64,000 bases of DNA from positions 1,056,501 to 1,120,500 of the forward strand of contig NC_065576.1 in assembly GCF_937616625.2 (NCBI RefSeq), written 5' to 3'. Every line of letters starts with the position of its first letter. The stretch's first letter is position 1. The notes beneath the pieces are model-generated. The model was not told the DNA's origin, made no database searches, and saw only the letters and a program-made list of their open reading frames with translations. This stretch comes from Mercurialis annua. Lineage: Eukaryota; Streptophyta; Magnoliopsida; Malpighiales; Euphorbiaceae. Shown here one piece after another: positions 10,798 through 21,918 of the stretch. A program made the translations under genes and the position numbers.

Positions 10798-12665
10798 TGT
10801 TCAGAAATGATAAAAGAAAACTGGGTTTTAATCCAATTAATGAAATTAAATTAAATAAGAAGATGAAGGTGAAGGTGGCTGACCTTTCATGAAAAAATGT
10901 TTAAAGAAATGAGTAATCGGAATCGGACTGGGCAAAGCTCTCGACAGTTTTTCATCAGTGAGACTAACCGACGAGTGATGAAGATGATGAACTGAGGGTG
11001 GTAAAATTAAAAAAATTAAGGGCAAATTAGTGAAACCCCCTTGTGTTTTATTGAAATAACTAACTCACCTTCTGATTTTATAAATTTACTATGACACCCC
11101 TCATATTTAAGTGATAGTATACTATAAGATAAGATCCTTTCATTTTACGTTTTTAATTTATCTGTTCTTTAAACTTTTATTTGAACTTTTTATTTTTTGG
11201 AAAATATTTGATCTTATTTAATTTGTAAACTTTATATTTTAACTTTATTTGGTTTCTGAACTTGTATTTGAAAATAGTTCAATTTGATGCTTTAAAGTGA
11301 AATTGTAAACAATTAAATAACATTAATTGATTGATTTACAACGTCACGATGCAATTGAAAAAAATAAAAAATAAAAGTTGGTAGTTTTTCATCCTATAAG
11401 TCGTTTAGTGTATAAATATAAACATATCATTTTAAAATTTAATTTTTAATCGGTCTGATTATTCAAATTAAAATAAATTTTTATTTAATATGGTTGATAT
11501 TGAATTTGTTCGATTTTCACTCACCCTAAAAGTAGTAGTCATTCCTTATTATGATAAAATCATTTCTTTATCAAAACTCGAATTGAGTTATATAATTATA
11601 ATTTTATATCTATTCCACCTATAAAATAAGTATTTTGATAATAAAACATATTTTTAACAAATTTAAAGTTTGTCGGTAGTAATTTTTGCTCTATAAATTC
11701 TATTAGGTTTGTATATTTTGATTTTTATATCATTGTAAGATTACATTAACAATTCAAGCTAAAGATTGCTTAAATGGCGACAGACGCTTAGGATAACCAC
11801 TCAGATTTTGATGCCAAATAAGTAATTTTGATCTAAATTATTATAACTTATAATTTTTCGTTGATGTAAAGATAAACATTTATTTATCAAAAAGTCATAA
11901 ATGGAACGATAATACAGTTCAGTAGCTACAAATAATTTTAATTCATATTAAAATAATATATGCGGGGAACCATATAAAAAATTGATCTAAAAATAATCAA
12001 AAAAGGTTAATTCTGTCCCCTGAACCTGGTACAAAATACTAAATAAAATCAACTTCGTTGTTTAGGAAAATAGATTCAGGGATTTAGTATTTTAACTCGT
12101 TTTATTTCCTTAATTAGATGAGGTGTCAGAAAATGGTTTGAGCCTTATTTATAGATTGAAGTTGAGGTACCAAAAATTATTGAATAGTTTACAATTAAAA
12201 GGATAAAACAAGTTAAACCGCTAATTCTATTGTGTGTTTTTTTAAGTTATTTAATCTTTAATTGATCTTAAGTTAAAACTTAAAAGGGCAAAGTGAACTT
12301 GTATCTAAAAACAATTGTCTTACATCTCTAGATTACCGGAGAAAATATAGCATTTCTTATAAGGAATGAAAAATTTGCGGGTCCGCGAATTTAGATCTTC
12401 AATCTTATTATCAACCACATGTATAAACACTAGAGAAAAATAATAATTAAGATTCACATTCTAATTAAGCTCAATGAATCTAATTGTTCATCGCCACTCA
12501 AGCTTCATGCACTTTGAATGTTTCACATATATATTCCTTAAACAACACGTAACACTTTGAAACTTTCAAATCTCAACTCTTCAAAAAACCCTATAAAAAG
12601 CACCATAATGAACCATCACAACAATCCATCAAACACTATAATTTTACTCCATCTTCTTCTTCAAC
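10798..12665. other. Divergent intergenic region between PPR gene and protease
   Basis: Holds the promoters of the minus-strand PPR gene and of the plus-strand protease. The sequence is AT-rich and I see no gene, RNA or intact transposon. The open frame at 12557-12739 overlaps the protease start and has no family resemblance. Confidence 0.6.
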
Positions 12666-14319
12666 ATGGCTTCATTCTTCAAATTAGGTTATTTTTTCTT
12701 GGTTATGGCAATGTGGGTAGGTCAAATTTCCTGCCGTGATCTTCACGTCAACTCGTTATCCATGAAAGAACGACACGAGAAGTGGATGGTTAAACACGGA
12801 AAGGTTTACAAAGACGAGAAAGAGAAATCGAAAAGATTTGAGATTTTCCAAAGTAATGTTGCGTATATTGAATGGTTTAATGCCGTTAGAAAAGAATCTT
12901 ACGTTCTTGGAGTTAACAGATTTGCGGATTTAACTAACGATGAGTTTACGGGTATTTGGAATGGTTACAAGAGGCCTCTTGGTAAACCAAGAGCCGTAAC
13001 GCCGTTTATGTACGGGAATGTTACTGTTTTGCCTTCGAGTATTGATTGGAGAAGACGGGGAGCTGTTACTCCAATCAAGGATCAAAAGAAATGTGGTAAG
13101 TGAAAATATAATCAGCAATATTACTTGGTTTGCATGTTAGTAATACTATTGACCTTCTTTCGAGTTCGAACATGTAGGGGTGTGCCAACTGCCAAATGTT
13201 ATTTTTTATTATTTTTGTGATGGCACCTTATCATTCTTTGATTTGATATGATGACTGGTTGAAACATATTTATAAAATATGTTGTCACGTCGGTTGATAT
13301 ATTAGTCGTCATCTGACATGGCGCTTTATATTACTATATACATGTTAGAATATTTGGCTACGGATTACCGTATACTGATTTTAAACTTTGCCTTAAAATT
13401 AAAATTAATATTTGATAAATTTGAAGTTGCAGCCTCGATCATATTAAAACATAGAGCAAATATTTTGTATCACTAGCTAGGGTTTTTAACGCTGCGGAGG
13501 GGACTCTAGCTTTTCATTCATTGATAATAGATTTTTAACATTATTACGGCCACTAATTTTTATACACTTGGGTATCCGCTCTGATCGAAATTCATCGGTG
13601 ACAATTTTTTTAAAAAGAAAATGATTCTAAATTTCGCCTTGATTGCTATGAAAAATTTATCTATTAGGATTTCCTTTCCTCACTTGTAGTTCGCCTCCTT
13701 GACATTATTTTCTGGCTACGCCACTGTAGGAAGTTGCTGGGCTTTCTCAGCCGTAGCAGCAACAGAAGGCATCCACAAGCTAAGAACCGGAAAACTAGTC
13801 TCACTCTCCGAACAAGAGCTCGTAGACTGCGACAGAGGCGAAGATCAAGGCTGTCAAGGCGGACTAATGGAAGACGCATTCAAATTCATCAAACGAAACA
13901 AAGGAATCACAACCGAAGCTAACTACCCATACAGAGGAGTCGACGGGAAATGCAACACCAAAAGAGAATCCTCCAAAGTAGCCAAAATCACCGGCTACCA
14001 TGTCGTCCCCTCGAACAGCGAAGCTGCATTGCTAAAAGCTGTGGCTCACCAACCTATATCGGTATCCATTGACGCCGGTTCAGTGTCATTTCAGTTCTAT
14101 AAAGGCGGTGTGTATACGGGCAGCTGTGGAACTGATTTGAACCATGGTGTTGTGGCGGTAGGGTATGGAAGAAGTAGCTCGGGTTCGAAGTATTGGATTG
14201 TGAAAAACTCATGGGGGACGGGCTGGGGTGAACGAGGTTACGTGCGGATGAAGAGAGATGTTAGATCAAAAAAAGGGCTTTGTGGTATAGCTATGGATAG
14301 TTCTTATCCGACTGCTTAA
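12666..14319 (+). CDS. Papain-like cysteine protease, SAG39-type (family C1A)
   Basis: Two exons, 12666-13095 and 13730-14319 (intron 634 bp, GT-AG, phase 1), encoding 339 residues, typical for the family. A signal peptide (about residues 1-23, hydrophobic core [13 protein letters not shown]) is followed by the I29 inhibitory prodomain with an ERFNIN-like helix (ERHEKWM...KSKRFEIF..N) and then the mature peptidase beginning near LPSSIDWR. The catalytic Cys is residue 146 (GSCWAF), His 282 ([11 protein letters not shown]) and Asn 303 (KNSWG), with the oxyanion Gln in KDQKKCG. There is no KDEL signal or granulin domain. Members are secretory or vacuolar endopeptidases active in senescence, cell death or defence. 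The gene is intact and is the functional paralogue of the pseudogene at 2286-3534, with the same intron position. The intron carries transposon-like ends, one almost touching the 3' splice site (see findings). Confidence 0.95.
13175..13726. mobile_element. Degenerate hAT-like sequences in protease intron
   Basis: The intron contains a TAGGGGTGTGCC start (13175), the common end of small plant hAT-like elements. At 13710-13726 lies the reverse complement of CAGTGGCGTAGCCAGAA, close to the terminus CAGTGGCGGAACCAGAA of the element ending at 44885. The two ends are not obviously partners, and I found no 8 bp target duplication, so these may be remains of two insertions. Confidence 0.4.
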
Positions 14320-14643
14320 GTTATTAGTTATCTTCATCACCTTATAATTATAGGAATAATTAAGATTGGTTTAATAGTTTGTGTTTGATTTTCTTTTCTT
14401 GTTGAATTGTTGGTTTTTTAGTCTTAGTTTGTATTTCTTGCTAAGAAATTCTATCGTTTGATATTAATTGAGAATGCATAGTTTAGCACTATATTAGGAT
14501 AATTATCCAACAAAATGTCGCGTCAAGCTCAAGTTATTCATAATACATGTTAAATATAATTTAATAATACATCTTGAATACATAAAATATATAATAAATA
14601 CAAATTTAATAATATATATATTTATTATCTATTCTAAATTTTA
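14320..14643. other. 3' flank of protease gene
   Basis: Probable 3' UTR and spacer, AT-rich, up to the TA target site of the MITE. Nothing else is recognised. Confidence 0.6.
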
Positions 14644-14928
14644 CTCTCTCCGTCCCAAAACAATAGTTCACTTTCCTCTTCTTTTTTTATCCCAAATAGT
14701 TGTTCACATTACTTGTAAATCACAACTTAAAGTGTTAGTTTTTCCATTTTACTCTTATTTAATATTTATCATTTATTATGAGTAATCTAAAAAATAAATT
14801 AAACAAAACATTTAACAAGAGTATGATAAGAAAAATAAAGATAAAATTGTGAAATATTAGAGCATTAATTGTGTTTTTTAAACTGTTTGATAAGAGAAAA
14901 GTGAACTATTATTTTAAGACGAAGAGAG
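14644..14928. mobile_element. Stowaway-like MITE
   Basis: A 285 bp element with terminal inverted repeats: the left end CTCTCTCCGTCCCAAAACAA and the right end reading ...TTTTAAGACGAAGAGAG, flanked by TA on both sides (14642-14643 and 14929-14930). The CTCCCTCCGTCCCA-type end and TA duplication are diagnostic of Tc1/mariner-derived Stowaway MITEs. It is non-coding and moved by a transposase supplied in trans. The TIRs also share the inner AATAGTTCACTTT block. Confidence 0.88.
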
Positions 14929-14989
14929 TATTAAATTGCAATACTACTTTACAATACCATTTATTTAATAACTTGCTAAAGTATAAATA

Positions 14990-15680
14990 TCTGTAATTTT
15001 TTTATCATACATATAAAAATTAAATTTCAAAACCAACTCACATAAATTTTATACATATCATATATACATCTCATAACGAATTTAGATACATCTAAAAATA
15101 AGACGGCATACTGAATTTCTTGAAATATATATTGTTGAAATCATCAACTAAAAACAAAAATAACACATGAGAACAAAAAATAATATATTAATTGATATCA
15201 CATGATGCATACAAAATAAACACACAAAAATACATCTTTAAAACATTATAGATACATGATATATGATACATTTAAAATACATAAATTTATAGAACATGCG
15301 TAATTAATCAAAATACATAAATTCAACATGAAAAAATAGTAAAACTTTAAATAATAAATCTCACATAAAAGAATAGAAAAATTTGTAATTTTTTATTGTA
15401 CATATAAAAATTAAATTTCAGAAACAACTCAGGTACATTTAATATACATCTCAGGGATAACTTAAATATTTTCTTCAAAAATAAAACGGTATATTAAATT
15501 TCTCAATAAATAAATTGTTGAAATTATAAACTATAAATAAAAAAATACAAGAAAAAAGTTAAAAAATAATAATATATTAATAGATATTACAGAATACATA
15601 AAAAATAATAAATGATACATCTCTTAAGATATTATAAATACATGATATATTTCAAATAAATAAATTATACATGATATCAT
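14990..15680. repeat. Two-copy AT-rich tandem duplication, period about 390 bp
   Basis: A first unit near 14990-15310 and a second near 15380-15680 share a sequence of blocks in the same order: TACATATAAAAATTAAATTTCA, the AAACAACTCA-like block, ACGGCATACTGAATTTCT versus ACGGTATATTAAATTTCT, and the GATACATGATATAT motifs. The copies have diverged by roughly a quarter by eye. Non-coding; many GATACAT words recur, as also at 49.3-49.9 kb. Confidence 0.6.
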
Positions 15681-16156
15681 TCTAAAATTCACATAGTATT
15701 ATAATAGGAAAAATATTACTAATATATAAGAGTACTACCATAATGATAGGAGTAAAATTACTCCTATGTTCCGAGTCGTTTCTAAGCGTATTTAATCACT
15801 TTTATCGTATTATGCATACATTATTTAGTATTTTTATGCTTTATGGTGTGTGTTAGTGTTTTAAGGATTATTTAGTGATTATGGAGCATTTTGAGCAATA
15901 AAGAGTATAAATCGTGGATTAGATCGAGGTCGTGAAGCTTGGGAATGAAGAAAGCACATTTGCACATATGAAAATCTGACCCCGGCGCATTCATTGGCAA
16001 TTTTGGAGCAGATAATGACTTCAAATGACTTTATGTTCTTCATAAGAAATAAAGTAGACATCCTAAGCTTTCCAGTGGTTCAAGAACCGACTCATTTGGA
16101 GTTTTCTACATCGTGTTATGAAGTTTTGAAGTTAGTAGTTTCGCAGCTGAAATTGT

Positions 16157-16295
16157 GTCTCGAACGGGAAAGAGTGTCCCGAACGAGAGCTTTGCTCTCG
16201 GTTACAAGTTTTTCGAACGTAACCTACGTTCCCGTTCGAGACCATGTGAAAATTGGCTGTGTCTCGAACGGAACCAAGGGCTTCCCGAACGAGAC
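16157..16295. repeat. Palindrome cluster in U3 of outer LTR (copy 1)
   Basis: GTCTCGAACGGGAA (16157-16170) pairs exactly with TTCCCGTTCGAGAC (16229-16242). Inside lie GAGAGC-TTT-GCTCTC (16185-16199) and GAACGTA-ACC-TACGTTC. Variants of CTCGAACGG recur up to 16295. The cluster is GC-rich inside an AT-rich LTR. The same structure recurs at 20762-20900. Confidence 0.85.
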
Positions 16296-16418
16296 AAGAG
16301 TAAAACACGCATGCTTCAGGATTTGATTTGGACTGAAATTCTTCCTCAACCCACAATTACAACTCCTATTACAAATTGATTTGTAATATGAATTAGAAGA
16401 CTCCGGAACTTCTCCTAC

Positions 16419-16426
16419 TATATAAA
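16419..16426 (+). promoter_or_regulatory. TATA box of outer 5' LTR
   Basis: TATATAAA, the only good TATA box in the middle of the LTR; it would start transcription near 16450. The copy in the 3' LTR is at 21024-21031. Confidence 0.55.
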
Positions 16427-17371
16427 GACCTTGTACTAGACTCAATTTAAGATGTAGAATAGATTAGACATTAGATTAGAGTAGTTATAATTTAGTTTTT
16501 ATTAAATAGCTTTTAGTTTAGTTTTTTCCAGCAGTTTATAAGTAGTTTATAATTAGTTTCTGCAAGACGATTGTTGAAGATTTCAAGTTTAATCAAGACG
16601 ATTCTTTCCGAAATTGACAACTCCGGTATTTATTGTTTAATTATGCTTTCTTCTTCATCATCCTTCTTGTTTTGTTTCAGTTTTAATATGTGTAACTAAA
16701 ACCCTTGTTCGAGGGTTGATATGAACTTATAAATTGGTAATTACTTGGATTGGATGGATTAGTGTTAATTCGTGTCTTAATTATTAATCTTATTGCTTGG
16801 ATTAAATTAGCTACTTAGTTCATGAGATTGTGTTTAGTTAACTAATTGAGAGATTGTTAATTAAATAGACATAGATAATTAAGAACTTAAAGAAAAACGC
16901 CGTGAGAGCGGGTTGGAATTTAGGTAGTCGTTGAGTTTGCTTCATAATTATAATTTGATTATTTAATTCAGTTTTAATATTGTGAGAGCGAGTTAATAAT
17001 TGGTTAGTTAATTAGGTTGTGATTTTATTCGGATCTTTGAGGCTTGAGAGGGCGGGATTCGGTGCTTTAGAATAGCTCGATTCGCGATAAAATCACTAAG
17101 AAATCCTATTCCATAATTTTACTTATTTATTTGGGATTATCAATCCTTGAACTTTTTAATCTTATTGTTTTAAATCATATTTTATTATTTGTTTTCAGTT
17201 TATATTAGTTTAATTAAATTACAAAATCCTATTGATTTTTCTAGCTAGCCGATTAAAGAATATTTGAAATTAGTGATTAAGTCCATTGTCTCTGTGGGAT
17301 CGATACTTGGTCTTCCAAGTTATATTACTTGCGCGATATCGTACACTTGCGATTATTTGCCAACAAGTTTT

Positions 17372-17389
17372 TGGCGCCGTTGCCGGGGA
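17372..17389 (+). other. Primer-binding site (tRNA-Asp type)
   Basis: TGGCGCCGTTGCCGGGGA, six bases after the end of the 5' LTR. This is the Athila-lineage primer site from established knowledge; the same motif occurs inverted at the inner element. Confidence 0.88.
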
Positions 17390-17580
17390 CAATTGCGTAT
17401 TTAATAAATTAAGAGTATTATATTCTTGATTGTGTTAGCTTCTATTTTCTGTTTTTTTTTTTTTTTTTTTGTGTTTATTGGATTTTACGTGGGGTGTTCT
17501 TATTTTTGGGTGTGCAGGAAATTTGATATTTGTTGGTTTTTCCTCAATTTGTTTTTGGTATACCTATTTTGGAAAGAGTA

Positions 17581-18549
17581 ATGGCATGGAATCAAAATTA
17601 TATGCAGTACCAAAATTTTCAGTATAACTGTGAAATTTGTGGGGATTTTGGTCATACTCGAGCTGACTGCCATGTACTCTATCCAGATTGGAATGGACAT
17701 GCCAACTATATGGGTGATCAATGGCAAGATAGTGAAACTTATGGTTGGAACGATACTTGGGAGAACTTCAATGAAAATTTGAACTTTAATTCAAGTTATC
17801 ACCCACATCAAAACGAATGGGATTTCAATTCCAACTTTGATAATGAACCACAACAATCACCGGATTTTCAGCAAAATTGGAATGTGGATGAAGGAAGCAA
17901 GATTGACGAATTCATTGAGGAGATGAGAACCGGTTTCCAAAATCAAGCCGCGGTCAGCCACCGTCTTGAGACGCAAATTTCTCAATTGGCTATTTTGATT
18001 CAAAATATAGCTCAAGATGGTCTACCATCTACAACAGAATCAAATCTAAAAGAGCAAGTAAAAGTAATTGAGCTTCGAAGCGGAAAATCACTTGACAATC
18101 CGCATATTATGAAGGTGGTTCAAGTTGACGATGTGCCGATCAATAGTGAGGATGAGATGGCTGAAATTCCATATGTCAATGCTTTAGTTGGACATCATCC
18201 AACAAAGGTACATGTAGATGTCGAAAAAGAACAGTGTGAGGATGGTGAACTTGAAACTCCGATTTTCCACCCAATTACAACATCCATGAGCTTAAATAAT
18301 GAAAGTGGAGAGCAATTTGGTATTACGGTACTCTACGAGGAATTTAACAAAACCTTTGATTTTAAAGATCCATTCTTAGAAGGGTTTGATTCCGAGTATG
18401 ATGGAAATAATACTAAATATATGAATATGCTTCATACTCCTCATGTTCCCTACTATAGAGTACAAGCATACTCTATATCAGAGCCAACAAGGAAAAAGAG
18501 GAAGAAAATGCTACCAAGACGGCTTCCTCATGTTAGGTTGTATTTTTAG
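17581..18549 (+). CDS. Gag-derived zinc-knuckle protein of outer LTR element
   Basis: The first ATG is at 17581, giving 322 residues; the open frame reaches back to 17530 without an ATG. A CCHC zinc knuckle sits near the start (Cys17, Cys20, His25, Cys30: CEICGDFGHTRADC), followed by an Asn/Gln-rich linker and a block RLETQISQLA...GLPSTTESN..EQVKVIELRSGKS. That block is clearly related to the Gag of the inner element (GLPSTTEAN..EQVKAITLRSSK). The Gag capsid domain upstream of the knuckle is missing, and no protease follows. It is thus the C-terminal third of an Athila-type Gag kept as a stand-alone frame. It could bind element RNA, but packaging would need a complete Gag from another element. 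It ends in a basic RKKRKKMLPRRLPHVR tail. The intact frame and young LTRs suggest it has not had time to decay or is useful to the element. Confidence 0.85.
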   Translation: MAWNQNYMQYQNFQYNCEICGDFGHTRADCHVLYPDWNGHANYMGDQWQDSETYGWNDTWENFNENLNFNSSYHPHQNEWDFNSNFDNEPQQSPDFQQNWNVDEGSKIDEFIEEMRTGFQNQAAVSHRLETQISQLAILIQNIAQDGLPSTTESNLKEQVKVIELRSGKSLDNPHIMKVVQVDDVPINSEDEMAEIPYVNALVGHHPTKVHVDVEKEQCEDGELETPIFHPITTSMSLNNESGEQFGITVLYEEFNKTFDFKDPFLEGFDSEYDGNNTKYMNMLHTPHVPYYRVQAYSISEPTRKKRKKMLPRRLPHVRLYF

Positions 18550-20348
18550 CAACCTTACGCGAAGAGTCAAGCTTTAGACTCTAACTAAAGCGCACTTGGG
18601 AGGCAATCCCAAGAGGTATTATTTTTCTTTCATCTTACACTCATGTTTTTCAATTTTTTTTATTTCATTACACTGAGGACATTGCATGAAATAGTGTGAG
18701 GATGGGGGAAAAACATATCGTTTAGTTAGGATTTTTTTTTATTATTGTTTGTTTTCTTAGGTTTAGTTTGTTTTTTTTTAGTTTGTTTTTCTTGTGTTTT
18801 CATGCTTTAGTAGATTGTATTAGAGTGTTTTAGGATAGTCGTAGTATTTTACAATGCCTTGTATCGCTTTAAATCTTTGTCTTTCAATTATGAAAAAAAG
18901 TGTTAGTTGATTTGGTGTTATCTTTTAAATTTGTCAATTTTAGATTTTCCCAAATCAATGAATGTATAAACGCGACTTCTTAATTCGACAATTGATAAGT
19001 GATGCTTGCTTAATAACTTAATAATTCGTTGACATAATCCGATGAAATAAGGGTGAATTCAAAATTTAGACTTGTTCAAATCGTTGAAACATAATTGAAT
19101 AACTTGATGCGGATTCATGACATGTTGATTGTTTATTTTTATAGTCGTTTTTAAACTTTTGGCATGAGTAGCATAATTTAAGTAGGAATTGAGTTTATGG
19201 CATAACACTACACACTTTTGAGAGTTTTGAGCTTAATTTCCTTGTTGTGAGTGTTGATTTCATGTTTTATTCCTAGAACTTGCTCGGTGTCCGTTTAAAG
19301 TTACACGATTGAGTTTTCAACAATTAGATGATTATGGCAATTAGGTATAACCTTTCTTTTAGACCACTTAAATAGACTACCCTTTATCCCTTAGATTACA
19401 CCAAGTTGAGCCTTAAACCTTTTTATTGTTTTTACCGTATTTTACCCTTTACCGTTCTATGATTTACCTCTTTTGTTTACCTTATCAACTTTATATATTA
19501 TTTGTTATGACTATGATGAATATAGGTGATTAATAACTCGAGATTAGTGAAAAGAGAAAAGTGAACTACATTGTGCTTAAAAGATTAAGATTGCGCCTTG
19601 AAAAAGATTGAAAAAAAAAGAAAGATAAAAATTTGCAAGCAAAAGCTTCAAAAGGAAAAAAAGAAAAAAATTTTGAGATTGCAAAAAGCAATGAGTAGAG
19701 CGTAATTCAAAAAGAAAAGAAAGTTATAAGTTCACATAAACGCAAAACCGGAGTTAGATCAACCTAGAAATTAATAGTAGTAATAAATAGTGTATTAAGT
19801 TGATAATTAGCCTTTGTTTAACCTTTTTACCTACCATTTACCTTAGCCACGTTACAACCCAATAAAAGACCATATGATTTTTGTTGATTACCGAATCAAG
19901 TAGCGGAGTCCGGGACTATGAGCAAGCTTATGGTGAGTATTCATGTTTTCAATTGTGAGCTTCCTTTGTTATATACCCTACTTGTTGAAATATTGATGCC
20001 ATTAGCTTAGTTTTTACTAAATTGTGCTATGATTTGCCTAAGTGAGAAATCGATTATTTTCCATGTCCCGCAAGTGATAGTAAAGCTTGAAGTGTGATTC
20101 AATTTGACCTTGTACTAATGAGTTAGTAACCGTTGTTATATTGAATTATGTCATAAAATTATTATTATTATTTGATTGCATCATTATTTAGTTGTCGGGT
20201 TTAGAAGTTTGTTTTTCATATTGTTCATAGGTTTGGGAATTTCTATTATTGATATATTTTCAAGATTGTGCTAAGTTTTCTAACATGTTTTGTAGAGTAA
20301 GATTTATTTCTTGCTTGAGGACAAGCAAAGGGTAAGTGTGAGGATGTT
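18550..20348 (+). other. Non-coding 3' internal region of outer element
   Basis: About 1.8 kb with no usable frame. It starts with the CGCACTTGGGAGGCAATCCC segment that commonly follows coding regions of such elements. It has a purine-rich tract at about 19600-19740 and ends in GGACAAGCAAAGGGTAAG and GTGTGAGGATG just before the 3' LTR, serving as polypurine tract. The part from about 19180 on resembles the corresponding region of the inner element (see findings). Confidence 0.75.
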
Positions 20349-21918
20349 TGATAGGAGTAAAATTACTCCTATGTTCCGAGTCGTTTCTAAGCGTATTTAA
20401 TCACTTTTATCGTATTATGCATACATTATTTAGTATTTTTATACTTTATGGTGTGTGTTAGTGTTTCAAGGATTATTTAGTGATTATGGAGCATTTTGAG
20501 CAATAAAGAGTATAAATCGTGGATTAGATCGAGGTCGTGAAGCTTGGGAATGAAGAAAGCACATTTGCACACATGAAAATCTGACCCCGGCGCATTCATT
20601 GGCAATTTTGGAGCAGATAATGACTTCAAATGACTTTATGTTCTTCATAAGAAATAAAGTAGACATCCTAAGCTTTCCAGCGGTTCAAGAACCGACTCAT
20701 TTGGAGTTTTCTACATCGAGTTATGAAGTTTTGAAGTTAGTAGTTTCGCAGCTGAAATTGTGTCTCGAACGGGAAAGAGTGTCCCGAACGAGAGCTTTGC
20801 TCTCGGTTACAAGTTTTTCGAACGTAACCTACGTTCCCGTTCGAGACCATGTGAAAATTGGCTGTGTCTCGAACGGAACCAAGGGCTTCCCGAACGAGAC
20901 AAGAGTAAAACACGCATGCTTCAGGATTTGATTTGGACTGAAATTCTTCCTCAACCCACAATTACAACTCCTATTACAAATTGATTTGTAATATGAATTA
21001 GAAAACTCCGGAACTTCTCCTACTATATAAAGACCTTGTACTAGACTCAATTTAAGATGTAGAATAGATTAGACATTAGATTAGAGTAGTTATAATTTAG
21101 TTTTTATTAAATAGCTTTTAGTTTAGTTTTTTCCAGCAGTTTATAAGTAGTTTATAATTAGTTTCTGCAAGACGATTGTTGAAGATTTCAAGTTTAATCA
21201 AGACGATTCTTTCCGAAATTGACAACTCCGGTATTTATTGTTTAATTATGCTTTCTTCTTCATCATCCTTCTTGTTTTGTTTCAGTTTTAATATGTGTAA
21301 CTAAAACCCTTGTTCGAGGGTTGATATGAACTTAGAAATTGGTAATTACTTGGATTGGATGGATTAGTGTTAATTCGTGCCTTATGATTAATCTTATTGC
21401 TTGGATTAAATTAGCTACTTAGTTCATGAGATTGTGTTTAGTTAACTAATTGAGAGATTGTTAATTAAATAGACATAGATAATTAAGAACTTAAAGAAAA
21501 ACGCCGTGAGAGCGGGTTGGAATTTAGGTAGTCGTTGAGTTTGCTTCATAATTATAATTTGATTATTTAATTCAGTTTTAATATTGTGAGAGCGAGTTAA
21601 TAATTGGTTAGTTAATTAGGTTGTGATTTTATTCGGATCTTTGAGGCTTGAGAGGGCGGGATTCGGTGCTTTAGAATAGCTCGATTCGCGATAAAATCAC
21701 TAAGAAATCCTATTCCATAATTTTACTTATTTATTTGGGATTATCAATCCTTGAACTTTTTAATCTTATTGTTTTAAATCATATTTTATTATTTGTTTTC
21801 AGTTTATATTAGTTTAATTAAATTACAAAATCCTATTGATTTTTCTAGCTAGTCGATTAAAGAATATTTGAAATTAGTGATTAAGTCCATTGTCTCTGTG
21901 GGATCGATACTTGGTCTT
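20349..21918 (+). repeat. 3' LTR of outer element, first part (interrupted)
   Basis: Starts TGATAGGAG like the 5' LTR and follows it base for base with about ten differences up to CTTGGTCTT, where the inner element is inserted. The remaining 51 bp are at 30149-30199. The palindrome cluster is repeated at 20762-20900 and the TATA box at 21024-21031. Confidence 0.93.

Larger units (their letters stand above)
15744..17365 (+). repeat. 5' LTR of outer element
   Basis: 1622 bp, begins TGATAGGAG and ends TTGCCAACA. It holds a palindrome cluster at 16157-16295 and, about 125 bp further on, a TATATAAA box (16419-16426), so the palindromes lie in the U3 promoter part. The small open frames in it (15879-16445) are reading-frame accidents repeated in the 3' LTR. 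Confidence 0.93.

Noticed and set aside
14990..15680. CRISPR-like or satellite array
   Set aside because: Only two long diverged copies, no regular short repeats or spacers; ordinary tandem duplication.
15879..16445. Several overlapping frames of 60-110 codons on both strands
   Set aside because: They lie in the LTR of the outer element and recur at 20484-21050; the palindromes create open frames on both strands.
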